64,000 bases of DNA from positions 124,001 to 188,000 of the forward strand of contig NZ_VOMB01000002.1 of the NCBI RefSeq assembly GCF_019050325.1. The letters are read 5' to 3'. Source of the DNA: [Mycobacterium] fortunisiensis (GTDB taxonomy: Bacteria; Actinomycetota; Actinomycetes; Mycobacteriales; Mycobacteriaceae). Of the stretch, positions 8,283-16,780 are shown piece by piece. The position numbers were made by a program, and so were the translations under genes. The stretch's first letter is position 1. Each line of letters starts with the position of its first letter. The notes below the pieces were generated by a model. That model had not been told where the DNA came from and made no database searches. It saw only the letters and a list, made by a program, of their open reading frames with translations.

Positions 8283-9425
8283 ATGACCGTTACGACCTCA
8301 CCCAGGGTTCCCGCCGCCGAGCGCATCGCGGTGCGTTGCGTGGACTCCGACGTCCACCCCGTGCCCCGGCGCGGCGAGTTGGGTCAGTACATCCCGGAAC
8401 CGTGGCGCAGCCGGTACTTCGGGACGCACGACGTCGGCGAGCTCATCTACTACGACGCGCCCGACTATGCCCACGCCTACGCCATGCGCACCGACACTTT
8501 TCCCGCTGACGGCGAGTTCGCCGGCAGCGATCCCGATCTGGCCTTCCGACAACTGATCATGGAGGCCGGGGCCGACATCGCGATCCTGGAGCCGGCCGCC
8601 TACGGGGCCCACATCCCCGAGGCCAACCACGCGATGAACTGCGCGTTGAACGACTGGCAGGCCAATCACTGGCTCGACTCGCACAACAACTGGCACCAAC
8701 GCTGGCGCGGGTCGATCTGCCTGGCCGTCGAAGCCCCCGAACTGGGCGCGCAGGAGATCGAGCGGTGGGCCGGCCACCCCTACATGGCGCAGATCCTGAT
8801 CAAGGCCGAGCCGCGCCCGTCCTGGGGTGACCCGAAGTACGACCCGATCTGGGCCGCGGCCACCAAACACGACATCACGGTGAGCTGCCACCTGTCCCGC
8901 GGCGAGTACGAGGAGCTACCACTCCCGCCGGTCGGGCTGCCGAGCTACAACCACGACTTCATGGTCACGTATTCGCTGTTGGCAGCCAACCAGGTGATGA
9001 GCCTGATCTTCGACGGGGTGTTCGACCGGTTCCCGACGCTGCGGATCGTGTTCGTCGAGCATGCCTTCACCTGGATCCTGCCCCTGATGTGGCGGATGGA
9101 CGCCATCTATAAAGCACGGCGGCCCTACATGGACATCAAGCGCAAGCCGAGCGAATACGTCAAGGACCACATCAAGTTCACCACCCAGCCGCTGGACTAT
9201 CCGGAGGACAAGACCGAGCTGTCCCGGGCGTTCGAGTGGATGGAATGCGAAAAGATCCTGCTGTTCTCTTCGGATTACCCGCACTGGACGTTCGACGATC
9301 CCCGCTGGCTGGTCAAGCACCTTCCCGAGCATGCCCGCGAGAATGTGATGTTCCGCAACGGGATTCAGACCTACAAGCTGCCCGAGACGGTGCCGGTGCT
9401 CGAAGGTCAAGTCCGCGTCTTCTAG
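8283..9425 (+). CDS. Amidohydrolase-2 family metal-dependent hydrolase
   Basis: 380-residue TIM-barrel hydrolase of the amidohydrolase-related (PF04909-type) family, which includes decarboxylases such as ACMSD-type enzymes. The N-terminal metal motif is VDSDVHP, a variant of D-x-H in which one ligand is changed. CHLSRGEY near residue 203, EHAFTWILP near 260 and FSSDYPHWTFDDP near 325 supply further metal and active-site residues. Its start is 9 bp after the aldehyde dehydrogenase stop. A stem-loop at 9459-9491 follows, so the two-gene unit probably ends here. Whether it hydrolyses or decarboxylates cannot be told from sequence. Confidence 0.87.
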   Translation: MTVTTSPRVPAAERIAVRCVDSDVHPVPRRGELGQYIPEPWRSRYFGTHDVGELIYYDAPDYAHAYAMRTDTFPADGEFAGSDPDLAFRQLIMEAGADIAILEPAAYGAHIPEANHAMNCALNDWQANHWLDSHNNWHQRWRGSICLAVEAPELGAQEIERWAGHPYMAQILIKAEPRPSWGDPKYDPIWAAATKHDITVSCHLSRGEYEELPLPPVGLPSYNHDFMVTYSLLAANQVMSLIFDGVFDRFPTLRIVFVEHAFTWILPLMWRMDAIYKARRPYMDIKRKPSEYVKDHIKFTTQPLDYPEDKTELSRAFEWMECEKILLFSSDYPHWTFDDPRWLVKHLPEHARENVMFRNGIQTYKLPETVPVLEGQVRVF

Positions 9426-9458
9426 CGCGCCGCGACTTCGGTTACTGACTGAAATCAG

Positions 9459-9491
9459 GCCCACGCCAGAAGCCGCCGTTTCGGCGTGGGC
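9459..9491 (+). terminator. Stem-loop terminator candidate
   Basis: A perfect 9-bp inverted repeat, GCCCACGCC (9459-9467) and GGCGTGGGC (9483-9491), lies 34 bp after the metal-dependent hydrolase stop. There is no real U tract. Confidence 0.5.
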
Positions 9492-9499
9492 TTGCCCGG

Positions 9500-9596
9500 T
9501 CACGGCAGCTTGATGGCCGATACGTACATGTCGACGATCGGCCGGTAGAGGTCGACGTCGTCGAGCTCGCTGCCCAGCACCACCGAGTCGCTAATC
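9500..9596 (-). pseudogene. Remnant: probable C-terminus of a TetR-family regulator
   Basis: The minus strand reads LISDSVVLGSELDDVDLY then RPIVDMYVSAIKLP and stop. This has the look of the last helix of a TetR-type regulator. Rightward of about 9590 the same frame continues only as antisense of the CbbQ-like remnant, so the DNA-binding half is missing. I read this as one side of a deletion junction. The family call is tentative because only about 30 residues remain. Confidence 0.5.
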
Positions 9597-9893
9597 AGTC
9601 TCGACTTCCCGGCTGCCGAGATCGAGACCGAGATCGTCGCCTCGGAGGCGGGGATCGACCCGGCTACCGCTGAATCGCTGGTCGCCCTCGGAAACGCGAT
9701 CCGGCGTCTCGACGGTTCCGCACTGAGCGAGGTGGCCTCGACCCGCATGCTGATTCTCGCCGGCGGCCTCGTCGCCGAAGGACTCAGCCTGCGCGACGCT
9801 GTCCAGTCTGCCGTGGTGGAGGTGCTGTCGGACGATCCCGACATCATCCGGAGTCTCGGAGAACTGGTCGACGCGGTCCTGCCGCGGCCGTGA
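9588..9893 (+). pseudogene. Remnant: C-terminal third of a CbbQ/NorQ (MoxR-type AAA+) ATPase
   Basis: The plus strand reads SLISLDFPAAEIETEIV, then VALGNAIRRLDG, EVASTRMLILAGGLVAEGL and SDDPD before TGA. This is the CbbQ/NirQ/NorQ C-terminal domain that follows the AAA+ core. Walker A, Walker B and the rest of the roughly 170-residue N-terminal region are absent, and an in-frame TAG sits at 9546. The stop overlaps the start of the NorD-like gene by 4 bp (GTGA), the normal norQ-norD arrangement, so the ATPase gene was once complete and has been cut from the 5' side. Confidence 0.8.
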
Positions 9894-11575
9894 ACCCCGG
9901 ACTCCCGGAACCGCACCACTTCCGTCTTCTGGCCGGTTTCCTCGCCGGACGCCCGGTCGAAGTGGCGGTGGGACACGCGGGCGAGCCCGCATACACCGAC
10001 GGGCGGGTCGTCTTCGTATCGGCGAATGGCGATCGGGACTGGCAGCGTCGCGAGGTACTGGTCCAGAGTGCACTCCTCGGGGCCGGAAGCCTCGACGGTC
10101 AGTACGTCAAGCGGCTGCGGGCGCGGCCGTCACTTGCACGCCGCTATCTGGGGCTCGAAGGCCATCGTGTCCTGGCCGAACTCGGCCCGCGGACCGGCCT
10201 GGCGGCAGCGGTCGCCCCCGCCTCGGCAGCGCAGTCGGCCAGTTGCGAAGAATCGCTGCAGATCGCTCTGGGCAGCACCAAACTCGACGCACCGCCGGAT
10301 TGGTTCGGAACGATCAAACCGTCCAAACTGATCCGCACCCGTGGCGAACCTGGTTCACCGGCGACCGATGCCGACGTCCGGATCAACGTCGAGTACACCG
10401 ACCCGTCTGAAATGGATGAGGACGATGACGATGACGGGCCAGCGGAGAAGAGTTGGATCCTCAAACTGTTCGAGGCTCCGATCGGTATTCAGGCGCCCGC
10501 GAAGTTCTTGCGCACCCTCTTTGGCAGCTCCCGCTCCTCTGGAAGCGAGGGCGCCGGGGGCGAGGTGGGCGTCGGCTCGACACGACGGACGTCGCGCGCC
10601 GGGGTGAATGCGCGACCGATGCCGACACCGATCCGCTTCGTCGGCGCCGACAGGCCTGGTGCGGCGCTCACGGTCGGTGGCGCCCTGTATCCGGAATGGG
10701 ACGCCTTCGGCGACCGGTACCGGGAGGACTGGTGCCGCGTGATCGGTTACCCGATCACCGCCGCGGCGGATGTCTCGGCCGTTCGGGTGGCACGCGATGC
10801 GATGCTGCGACGCAGGCTGGCGCGAGTCGGCCTCGGGCCCAAAGTGTTGCGCGCCCGCGCCGACGGCGACGACGTGGACATCGAGGCCGCGATCGACCTG
10901 TTCGTCGATCTGCGCTCAGGCCATTCACCGCCGGAGCATGTGTACACCGAGCGCCGCCAACTCGCCCGCAATCTCGGTGTGCTCGTCCTCGTCGACGCAT
11001 CGGGATCGGCGACCGACGCCGACGGCCAAGGCCTCGCCGTCCACGATCATCAACGGCGCGCTGCGGCAACGCTCGCTGTGACGCTCGAGGAGCTCGGTGA
11101 TCGCGTGGCTGTCTACGGCTTTCGTTCGCAGGGCCGCCGCGCGGTGCACCTACCTGCAATCAAGACATTCGGCCAGCGTTTCGGTGCTCGCGAACTGGCC
11201 CGGCTCAGAGCGCTGCAGCCCTTCGGCTATACCCGCCTGGGCGCCGGAATCCGCGGCGCCGGTGCGATCCTCAAAAACCAAGCGGGAACACCACATCGGC
11301 TGTTGATCGTGCTATCCGACGGCTACCCGTACGACGACGGCTATGAAGGTCGCCACGCCCAGGCCGACACCGCCAAGGCCCTCGAAGAGTTGCGCGCGGA
11401 CGGCGTGGCGTGCCAGTGCCTGTCGATCGGTACCGAGGCTGACGCCGACGCACTCGACCGCGTGTTCGGCCCGGCCAGTCACGCCGGGGCCGCGACGCTG
11501 TCCAAGCTGAGCCCACGGATGGATGAGTTGTTCTTGTCCGCGCTGGCCGAGTTGGCTGCTTCGAAGCCGCGGTGA
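9890..11575 (+). CDS. NorD/CbbO-like VWA-domain protein
   Basis: 561 residues with a C-terminal von Willebrand A domain. The metal-ion-dependent adhesion site is visible as LVDASGSATD near residue 367, and YDDGYEGRHAQADT near 485 is typical of NorD. An acidic run follows residue 180. NorD/CbbO proteins normally work with a NorQ/CbbQ ATPase to load metal into or activate a partner enzyme. Here the ATPase gene just upstream is reduced to its last third, so the protein is an orphan unless another MoxR ATPase substitutes. Starts with GTG overlapping the remnant's stop. No client enzyme is adjacent. Confidence 0.85.
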   Translation: MNPGLPEPHHFRLLAGFLAGRPVEVAVGHAGEPAYTDGRVVFVSANGDRDWQRREVLVQSALLGAGSLDGQYVKRLRARPSLARRYLGLEGHRVLAELGPRTGLAAAVAPASAAQSASCEESLQIALGSTKLDAPPDWFGTIKPSKLIRTRGEPGSPATDADVRINVEYTDPSEMDEDDDDDGPAEKSWILKLFEAPIGIQAPAKFLRTLFGSSRSSGSEGAGGEVGVGSTRRTSRAGVNARPMPTPIRFVGADRPGAALTVGGALYPEWDAFGDRYREDWCRVIGYPITAAADVSAVRVARDAMLRRRLARVGLGPKVLRARADGDDVDIEAAIDLFVDLRSGHSPPEHVYTERRQLARNLGVLVLVDASGSATDADGQGLAVHDHQRRAAATLAVTLEELGDRVAVYGFRSQGRRAVHLPAIKTFGQRFGARELARLRALQPFGYTRLGAGIRGAGAILKNQAGTPHRLLIVLSDGYPYDDGYEGRHAQADTAKALEELRADGVACQCLSIGTEADADALDRVFGPASHAGAATLSKLSPRMDELFLSALAELAASKPR

Positions 11576-11663
11576 CGTGCATGCGGAGACCCACTCACCT
11601 CGCCGACCCTCCGGATCGATCGCCGTTTCGCCCACAGCTCAACCAGTTCTCAGCCAGATCTCA

Positions 11664-11692
11664 TTGAATTGGTCCCGACTCGGGCGTATCAA
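11664..11692 (+). promoter_or_regulatory. Candidate promoter of the PadR-like gene
   Basis: TTGAAT (11664-11669) and TATCAA (11687-11692) are 17 bp apart. The -10 lies inside the palindrome at 11686-11704, so the bound regulator would repress transcription. Confidence 0.45.
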
Positions 11693-11704
11693 GGAACTTG
11701 ATAC
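11686..11704. promoter_or_regulatory. 19-bp palindrome, probable operator
   Basis: GTATCAAGGAACTTGATAC has perfect 8-bp arms around GAA. It lies about 57 bp upstream of the PadR-like gene and probably serves its autoregulation. The half-site TATCAAG also occurs in the operators near 1950 and, degenerate, 6760, but there the arms are spaced by two bases. Confidence 0.65.
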
Positions 11705-11760
11705 ACCTGTCGGGCCGCGTTCCTGCGGTCCGGTTGAAACCTGGAAAAAGGATGGGTTAC

Positions 11761-12372
11761 ATGGGTTTTGGAGGATTCTTCGGCGGCTTCGGACCAGCGG
11801 GATTCGGCGGCGGCTGCGGCCATGAAGGACAGGGCGGTTTCGGTCTGGGAGGGTTCGGCACGGGCGGCTTCGGCGGAGGTCCCGGCGGCCCCGGGTTCGG
11901 TAAGGGTTTCGGGCCGGGCTTCGCGCTCAAGCGTGCCGCCGTCGGCACCGCGGCCCTGCTGCTCGACGGGCCGGCCACGGCTGAACAGATCGTCGAGCGC
12001 ACCACCGAGGCCACCGGCGGCGCCTTCACCCCGCCGCAGGACATCGTCGAATTGGCCATCTCAGGACTGGCCGGCTGCGGCGTGGTCACCGTCTCCGACG
12101 GCGTCGCCACGCTCACCGAATTCGGCACTCAGCTGCTGGCCTGGCGCGGTGTCACCAGTGGGACCGCGCATGCCTTCTTGGGCAAGGCGGGCAAGTTCGC
12201 GGACGTCATCAAGATCCGCACCGGCTTGCACGAGGTCGCGGGGCTGGCCCGCACCATCGCATTCACCGGAACGGACGAGCAGAAGGCCAAGCTGACCGAG
12301 GTGCGGACGAACCTGCTCGCGGCGATCACCGAGGCGAAGAAGGCCCTGCACGGGGTATTGGCCGAAAGCTGA
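11761..12372 (+). CDS. Glycine-rich protein with PadR-like winged helix
   Basis: 203 residues. The first 55 are a low-complexity Gly/Phe segment (repeats of GFGG and GGFG). Residues about 58-125 read as a winged helix of PadR type: ALLLDGPATAEQIVERTTEATGG, then a second helix pair and the wing GVVTVSDGVATLTEFG. The C-terminal third is helical and could dimerise. The start at 11761 has AAGGA 8 nt before it; ATG 11752 in the same frame is possible. The palindrome upstream fits autoregulation. The function of the Gly/Phe region is unknown; it could drive self-association. Confidence 0.7.
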   Translation: MGFGGFFGGFGPAGFGGGCGHEGQGGFGLGGFGTGGFGGGPGGPGFGKGFGPGFALKRAAVGTAALLLDGPATAEQIVERTTEATGGAFTPPQDIVELAISGLAGCGVVTVSDGVATLTEFGTQLLAWRGVTSGTAHAFLGKAGKFADVIKIRTGLHEVAGLARTIAFTGTDEQKAKLTEVRTNLLAAITEAKKALHGVLAES

Positions 12373-12451
12373 GCTTCCCCGCCGAGACTACGGTTTGTGG
12401 CTCGAAATCCGGTAAATCACATCAGAAACCGTAGTCTCGGCGCCAGGAAGC
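12373..12451. repeat. Long inverted repeat at the end of a truncated gene
   Basis: Perfect 17-bp arms CGCCGAGACTACGGTTT (12380-12396) and its complement (12426-12442) enclose 29 nt; outer arms GCTTCC/GGAAGC extend the stem. It lies between convergent genes and could terminate both. It covers the exact point where the FAD oxidase loses homology. Confidence 0.75.
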
Positions 12452-13024
12452 TAATCCGGCGACGTCCTTCAACCGCGGTCCGCCCAACCGGACAGCGGTG
12501 CCGTCGGCCAGCACCACCTGCATGCCCAGTACGTAATCGCTGGTGACCCCGTACTTCACACAGCACAGTCCGCCGGCATTGGTCGCCGCGTTCCCGCCGA
12601 TCGAGGAGATCTCGACTGAGCCGGGGTCGGGCGGGTACCACAAGTCGTACTCGGCGGCGGCCTTCTTCACCTCGGAGTTCAGCAGGCCGGGTTGCACCAC
12701 CGCGATGCGGTTCGCGGTGTCGATGTGGATCTGCCGCATCCGTTCGGTGCTGAGGATGATGCCGCCGTCGACTCCGTTGGCGCCGCCGGCGAGCCCCGAA
12801 CCCGCGCCGCGGGCCACCACGGCAACACGGTGTGCGCTCGCCCACCGCAGCACGGCCTGCACGTCTTCGGTGCTGGTGGCCCGCACCACGGCTCGCGGAA
12901 CCCCAGCCTCTGGATCCAGAGCGGCATCGCGGCGATAACCCTCGATCACGGCCGGGTCGGTGAGCACCGCGCCGTCGGGTAGGTCGGCGGCCAGCGTGGC
13001 GATCTCGGTGTCCGGTGCGGACAT
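12422..13024 (-). pseudogene. Truncated FAD-binding oxidase (GlcD-like)
   Basis: 200 residues of an FAD-linked oxidase/D-lactate-type dehydrogenase that should be about 450. The PCMH-type FAD domain is intact up to about residue 190, with ARGAGSGLAGGANG and ISSIGGNAATNAGGLCCVKYG. After RLKDVAG the sequence changes to LASWRRDYGF and stops, inside the inverted repeat at 12373-12451. The rest of the FAD domain and the whole C-terminal catalytic cap are missing, so it is probably non-functional. Starts at ATG 13024. Upstream of it, 10 bp away, lies the LipO-like gene on the same strand. Confidence 0.82.
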
Positions 13025-13034
13025 CTTCAGGAGC

Positions 13035-14279
13035 TTACCGACCGGCAGCGGAGCTCGCGGTGAGCTGAGCCCGGGCCCGAGCCCAGGTCAGAAACTCCGA
13101 CACGGCATCGGCGGTGTAGTGGCCGTGGGGCGAGCCGAAGAAGTCGAACGCGTGCTGGGCGTGCGGGATCTCGGCGTACACCACCGGGGACTTCGACACC
13201 TTGCGCAGTGCTTCGACGAAATCGCGGCCCTCGACCACCGGGATGAGCGAGTCATTGGTGCCGTGCAGCACGAAAAACGGTGGGGCGTCGGGATGCACCA
13301 GCGTGATCGGTGACGCGTCGCGGTACACCTGATCACTGGTGGCCAGTGGCTTCTTGACGATCAGCCGCTCCAGGATCTCCATGAACTCGACCCGGCCGGG
13401 ACCGGTGGTGGAGAACCAGTCGTAGCGGCCGTAGACCGGTACCGCCGCGGCCACCGAGGTGTCGGCGTCCTCGAAACCCGGCTGCCACTTGGGATCGTTG
13501 GGGGTCAGGGCGGCCAGCGCGGTCAGGTGACCGCCCGCCGAACCGCCGGTGATGCACACCGCGTCCGGATCCCCGCCGTACTCGGCGATGTTGGCCTTGA
13601 CCCAGGCCAGCGCCTGCTTGACGTCGATGATGTGGTTCGGCCACGGGTGGCGTGGGCTGATCCGGTAGCCGATCGACACGCAGATCCAGCCCTGCTCGGC
13701 CAGGTAACTCATCAGCGGATAGGACTGCGGGCGTCGCATGCCGATCATCCACGCCCCACCCGGAACTTGAAGCAGCACCGGCGCTTTGCCACCGCGCGGC
13801 AGGTCCGGGCGCATCCAGATGTCGGCCAGGTTCGCCCGGTGTGGACCGTAGTGCACCGTGGTGCGGGCGTAGCGGCGCCGGCTCATCGAGGTGGAGTACA
13901 CCTCGCCGCGCCGCAACGGCCGCAGTACCGACGGGTACTCGTCGGCCAGGGCCTCCTGCACCGGATTCTCGAAGTAGGCGCGGGATTGCACACCGCGGCG
14001 GTGCACCAGTACCAGCAGTGCCCAGGAAATCGCCTTGAACAGCAATGAGATTCGGCCGCCTGCCGAGCGATAATCGCCGCGGACGCCGCGGCGCAGCGCG
14101 TCGAGGGCCGACACGGTGATCACCAACGGGGCGTTCTCCGAGGTCGGCCAGCCGAACGCGAAGGCCGCGATGGTGCTGTACCCCTTGCGTCCGAGCGGCT
14201 TCACCGCGTTGGCGGCATTGAGCAGCTCGGCCGCCGCTGTCAGTAGCCGCCTTCTTGGTCCACGATGGCGGTCAGCCAT
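13035..14279 (-). CDS. lipO: Alpha/beta-hydrolase esterase, LipO-like
   Basis: 414-residue hormone-sensitive-lipase type hydrolase. The nucleophile elbow is GGSAGG near residue 248, the acid is in HGTNDSLIP near 350 and the base is in PHAQHAFDF near 380. The oxyanion motif usually read as HGG is PGGAW here. The ATG at 14279 overlaps the stop of the upstream FadD gene by 8 bp. The order acyltransferase-fadD-lipase matches Rv1428c-fadD12-lipO of M. tuberculosis as I remember it, so the symbol is by synteny. Probably hydrolyses an acyl ester in lipid turnover. Confidence 0.8.
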   Translation of the reverse strand: MADRHRGPRRRLLTAAAELLNAANAVKPLGRKGYSTIAAFAFGWPTSENAPLVITVSALDALRRGVRGDYRSAGGRISLLFKAISWALLVLVHRRGVQSRAYFENPVQEALADEYPSVLRPLRRGEVYSTSMSRRRYARTTVHYGPHRANLADIWMRPDLPRGGKAPVLLQVPGGAWMIGMRRPQSYPLMSYLAEQGWICVSIGYRISPRHPWPNHIIDVKQALAWVKANIAEYGGDPDAVCITGGSAGGHLTALAALTPNDPKWQPGFEDADTSVAAAVPVYGRYDWFSTTGPGRVEFMEILERLIVKKPLATSDQVYRDASPITLVHPDAPPFFVLHGTNDSLIPVVEGRDFVEALRKVSKSPVVYAEIPHAQHAFDFFGSPHGHYTADAVSEFLTWARARAQLTASSAAGR

Positions 14280-15930
14280 TCACCCTCTCCTGGAGTTGAC
14301 GGCGGTCGATCTTTCCGGTGCTGTTGCGCGGCAACTCGGCGAGCACGGTGATCTCCCGCGGCACTTTGTAATTGGCCAGGTTCTCTCGAACATACGCCTT
14401 GAGATCGTCGGGGGTGGACCCGCCCGAGAGCACCACGAACGCCACGAGTCGTTGCCCGTACTGCTCGTCGTCGACGCCGATCACGGCGGCCTCGGAAACC
14501 TCGGGATGACCGGCCAGAACCTTCTCCACCTCGATCGGGTAGACGTTCTCTCCGCCGGAGACGATCATCTCGTCGTCACGGCCCACCACGAACAGTCGGC
14601 CGGCCGCATCCAGGTAGCCGACATCGCCCGACGACATGAAGCCCTCGTGGAACTGCTTGGTGGTGCCGGAGGTGTAGCCGTCGAACTGCGTCGAGTTGCG
14701 CACGTAGATCGTGCCCACCTCGCCCATCGGCACCTCGGCGAGATCCGCGTCGAGGATGCGGATCTCGGTGCCCTCGGCCGGTTTACCGGCCGTGTCGGGT
14801 GCGGCGCGCAGATCGGCTGGTGTCGCGGTGGCGATCATGCCGGCCTCGGTGGCGTTGTAGTTGTTGTAGATGATGTCACCGAACCGGTCCATGAACGCGG
14901 TGACGACGTCGGGGCGCATGCGGGAGCCGGACGCCGCGGCGAACCGCAGCGTGCGGCCGTCGTAGCGATTCAGCACGTGCTCGGGCAGATCCATGATCCG
15001 GTCGAACATCACCGGCACCACGCACAGCCCCTTGGCCCGGTGCCGGTCGACGAGCTCGAGCGTGGCCTCGGGATCGAATTTGCGGCGGGTGACGATGGTG
15101 CAGGCCATCGACGCCGCGAAGGCCAACTGGGAGAAACCCCAGGCGTGGAACATCGGCGCCGCGATCACCACCCGCTCTTCGGTGTGCCACGGGGTGCGAT
15201 CGAGGATCGACTTGAGCACCTCGGGGCCGCCGCCGGAATGCTTGGCGCCCTTGGGCGTTCCGGTGGTGCCCGAGGTCAGCAGGATCACCTTCCCCTTTGA
15301 GCGCGTCTTCTCGCTCGCACGCCGGGGCTCTTCGCCCCGGTGCTGCTCGACGAGCTTGGCCACCGTGACGTCGTGGGCGTGGGTGTCGGTCCAGGCCACG
15401 ATCCGCGCGGTGTTCGGATGCCCGGCGAGTGCTTGATCGACGGTGCCGGTGAAGTCTTCGTCGTAGATCACGGCACTGGTCTTGCTGTCGGTCTCGCGTG
15501 TCCACACCTCGGCCATCGCCGGCGCGGCGAACGAGGTGTTGAGCAGCAGCACGTCGGCCCCGATGCGGTTGGCCGCGATCAGCGACAGCACGAAGCCGCG
15601 GTGATTGCGGGCCATGATGCCGAGCACGTTCGGTTCACCACCGGGCAGTGCCTGCAGCCCGGCGGCCAGGGCGTCGGCCTGCTGGTCGACCTGCTGCCAG
15701 GTCAACGTGCCGAGTTCGTCGACCAGGCCGGGCCGATTCGGGCAGCGCTGCGCCGAGGCCGCGAAACCCGAAGTGATGCTCATGTTCTCGCGGGACATGG
15801 CGGCGGCGATGCGCAGGTATTTGTCCGGGCGCATCGCGGTGATGATGCCGGCCCGGCGCATGGTGCTGACCAGGCCGACGGTGTCGGTGACTCGGTCCAG
15901 CGGTCCCGTCAGCAGATCAAACGGATTCAC
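14272..15930 (-). CDS. fadD12: Long-chain acyl-CoA synthetase, FadD12-like
   Basis: 552-residue ANL-superfamily ligase. The AMP/phosphate loop is LLTSGTTGTPKGAK near residue 220, YNNYNATEAGM near 340 is the A5 motif, GDVGYLDAAGRLFVVGRDDEMIVSGGENVYP near 440 spans A7-A8, and the C-terminal catalytic Lys is in NSTGKIDRR near 542. It activates a fatty acid to acyl-AMP and then acyl-CoA. Starts at GTG 15930, 6 bp after the acyltransferase stop, and is followed by the LipO-like gene with overlap, so the three form one operon downstream of a KstR-type box. The symbol rests on synteny with Rv1427c. Confidence 0.82.
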   Translation of the reverse strand: MNPFDLLTGPLDRVTDTVGLVSTMRRAGIITAMRPDKYLRIAAAMSRENMSITSGFAASAQRCPNRPGLVDELGTLTWQQVDQQADALAAGLQALPGGEPNVLGIMARNHRGFVLSLIAANRIGADVLLLNTSFAAPAMAEVWTRETDSKTSAVIYDEDFTGTVDQALAGHPNTARIVAWTDTHAHDVTVAKLVEQHRGEEPRRASEKTRSKGKVILLTSGTTGTPKGAKHSGGGPEVLKSILDRTPWHTEERVVIAAPMFHAWGFSQLAFAASMACTIVTRRKFDPEATLELVDRHRAKGLCVVPVMFDRIMDLPEHVLNRYDGRTLRFAAASGSRMRPDVVTAFMDRFGDIIYNNYNATEAGMIATATPADLRAAPDTAGKPAEGTEIRILDADLAEVPMGEVGTIYVRNSTQFDGYTSGTTKQFHEGFMSSGDVGYLDAAGRLFVVGRDDEMIVSGGENVYPIEVEKVLAGHPEVSEAAVIGVDDEQYGQRLVAFVVLSGGSTPDDLKAYVRENLANYKVPREITVLAELPRNSTGKIDRRQLQERVNG

Positions 15931-15936
15931 CGGCGA

Positions 15937-16746
15937 TCAACCGATCACCGGGAAGCGGCGCTGCGCGGCCAGCTCGTCCAGCGCACGCTGCATGACCCGG
16001 CGGACCTGCGCATCCACCTCATCGATGTCGGGGTTCTCGCCGAACTCGGCGGCGATGTCGATCGGCGGCAGGGTCTTCATCACGATCTTGGTCGGCAGCG
16101 GCACATTGAGTGGCAGCACCGCCGACAGGCCGAACGGGAACCCGAACGACAACGGCACGATCTTGGTGCGGGCCAACCGCGCGATCGGGCCCAGCGCCTT
16201 GGCCACGCCGGTGCCGCGGGACAGGAACAGCTGGGTCTCTTGGCCGCCGATGCCGACCATCGGCACGATCGGCACGCCGGCGTTGATCGCGGCCTTCACG
16301 TAACCGGTGCGTCCGGCGAAGTCGATCTTGTTGGCCGACAGGGTGGGCCGGTACACGTCGTAATCTCCGCCGGGGAACACCACGACCACGCCGCCCGAGC
16401 GCAGCGCCTCGTCGGCGTTCTCGTGATTGGCCCGGATGAAGCCGGTCTTCTTGAAGAACGCCGCCGTCGGGCCCGTCATCAGCATGTCGTGGCTGAGCGT
16501 GTACACCGGGCGCTCATAGCCGAACTTCTCGTAGAAGCCCGTCGCGAACACCGGCACGTCCAGGGCGAACAGGCCACCGGAATGGTTCGACACCACCAGG
16601 GCGCCGCCGTTGGGGAAGCTGTCCAGCCCGCGCACCTCGGCGCGGTGGTAGCCCTTGATCAGCGGCCGCAGGAAGCCCATGACCTTCTCGGTCAGGCCCG
16701 GATCCCACTTGGTGATTTCGGACGGGTCGATGTCGGTCGCGGCCAC
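15937..16746 (-). CDS. PlsC-like lysophospholipid acyltransferase (Rv1428c-like)
   Basis: 269-residue membrane-associated acyltransferase. Motif I is SNHSGGLFALD near residue 55 (a variant of N-H-x4-D), and motif III is FPGGDYDVYRP near 130, similar to other mycobacterial acyltransferases of this type. I chose GTG 16746 because AGGGGGACCCT precedes it and homology begins at ATDIDPSEI. First gene of the operon with fadD and lipO. Probably transfers an acyl chain, activated by the adjacent FadD, to a glycerolipid or related acceptor. A KstR-type box lies 21 bp upstream of the start. Confidence 0.83.
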   Translation of the reverse strand: MAATDIDPSEITKWDPGLTEKVMGFLRPLIKGYHRAEVRGLDSFPNGGALVVSNHSGGLFALDVPVFATGFYEKFGYERPVYTLSHDMLMTGPTAAFFKKTGFIRANHENADEALRSGGVVVVFPGGDYDVYRPTLSANKIDFAGRTGYVKAAINAGVPIVPMVGIGGQETQLFLSRGTGVAKALGPIARLARTKIVPLSFGFPFGLSAVLPLNVPLPTKIVMKTLPPIDIAAEFGENPDIDEVDAQVRRVMQRALDELAAQRRFPVIG

Positions 16747-16766
16747 AGGGTCCCCCTGATGTGGAT

Positions 16767-16780
16767 TGGAACGTGTTCTA
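16767..16780. promoter_or_regulatory. KstR-type box
   Basis: TGGAACGTGTTCTA matches the published KstR consensus TnnAACnnGTTnnA at every defined position. It lies upstream of the acyltransferase-fadD-lipO operon, which would place that operon under cholesterol-responsive repression. Confidence 0.7.

Noticed and set aside
11686-11704. Treating this palindrome as a third KstR2-like site
   Set aside because: Its arms are spaced by three bases, not two, and it precedes a different type of regulator; only the half-site is shared.
12373-12451. CRISPR-like or attachment site reading of the long inverted repeat
   Set aside because: There are only two arms and no spacers, integrase or tRNA nearby; a terminator or repeat scar explains it.
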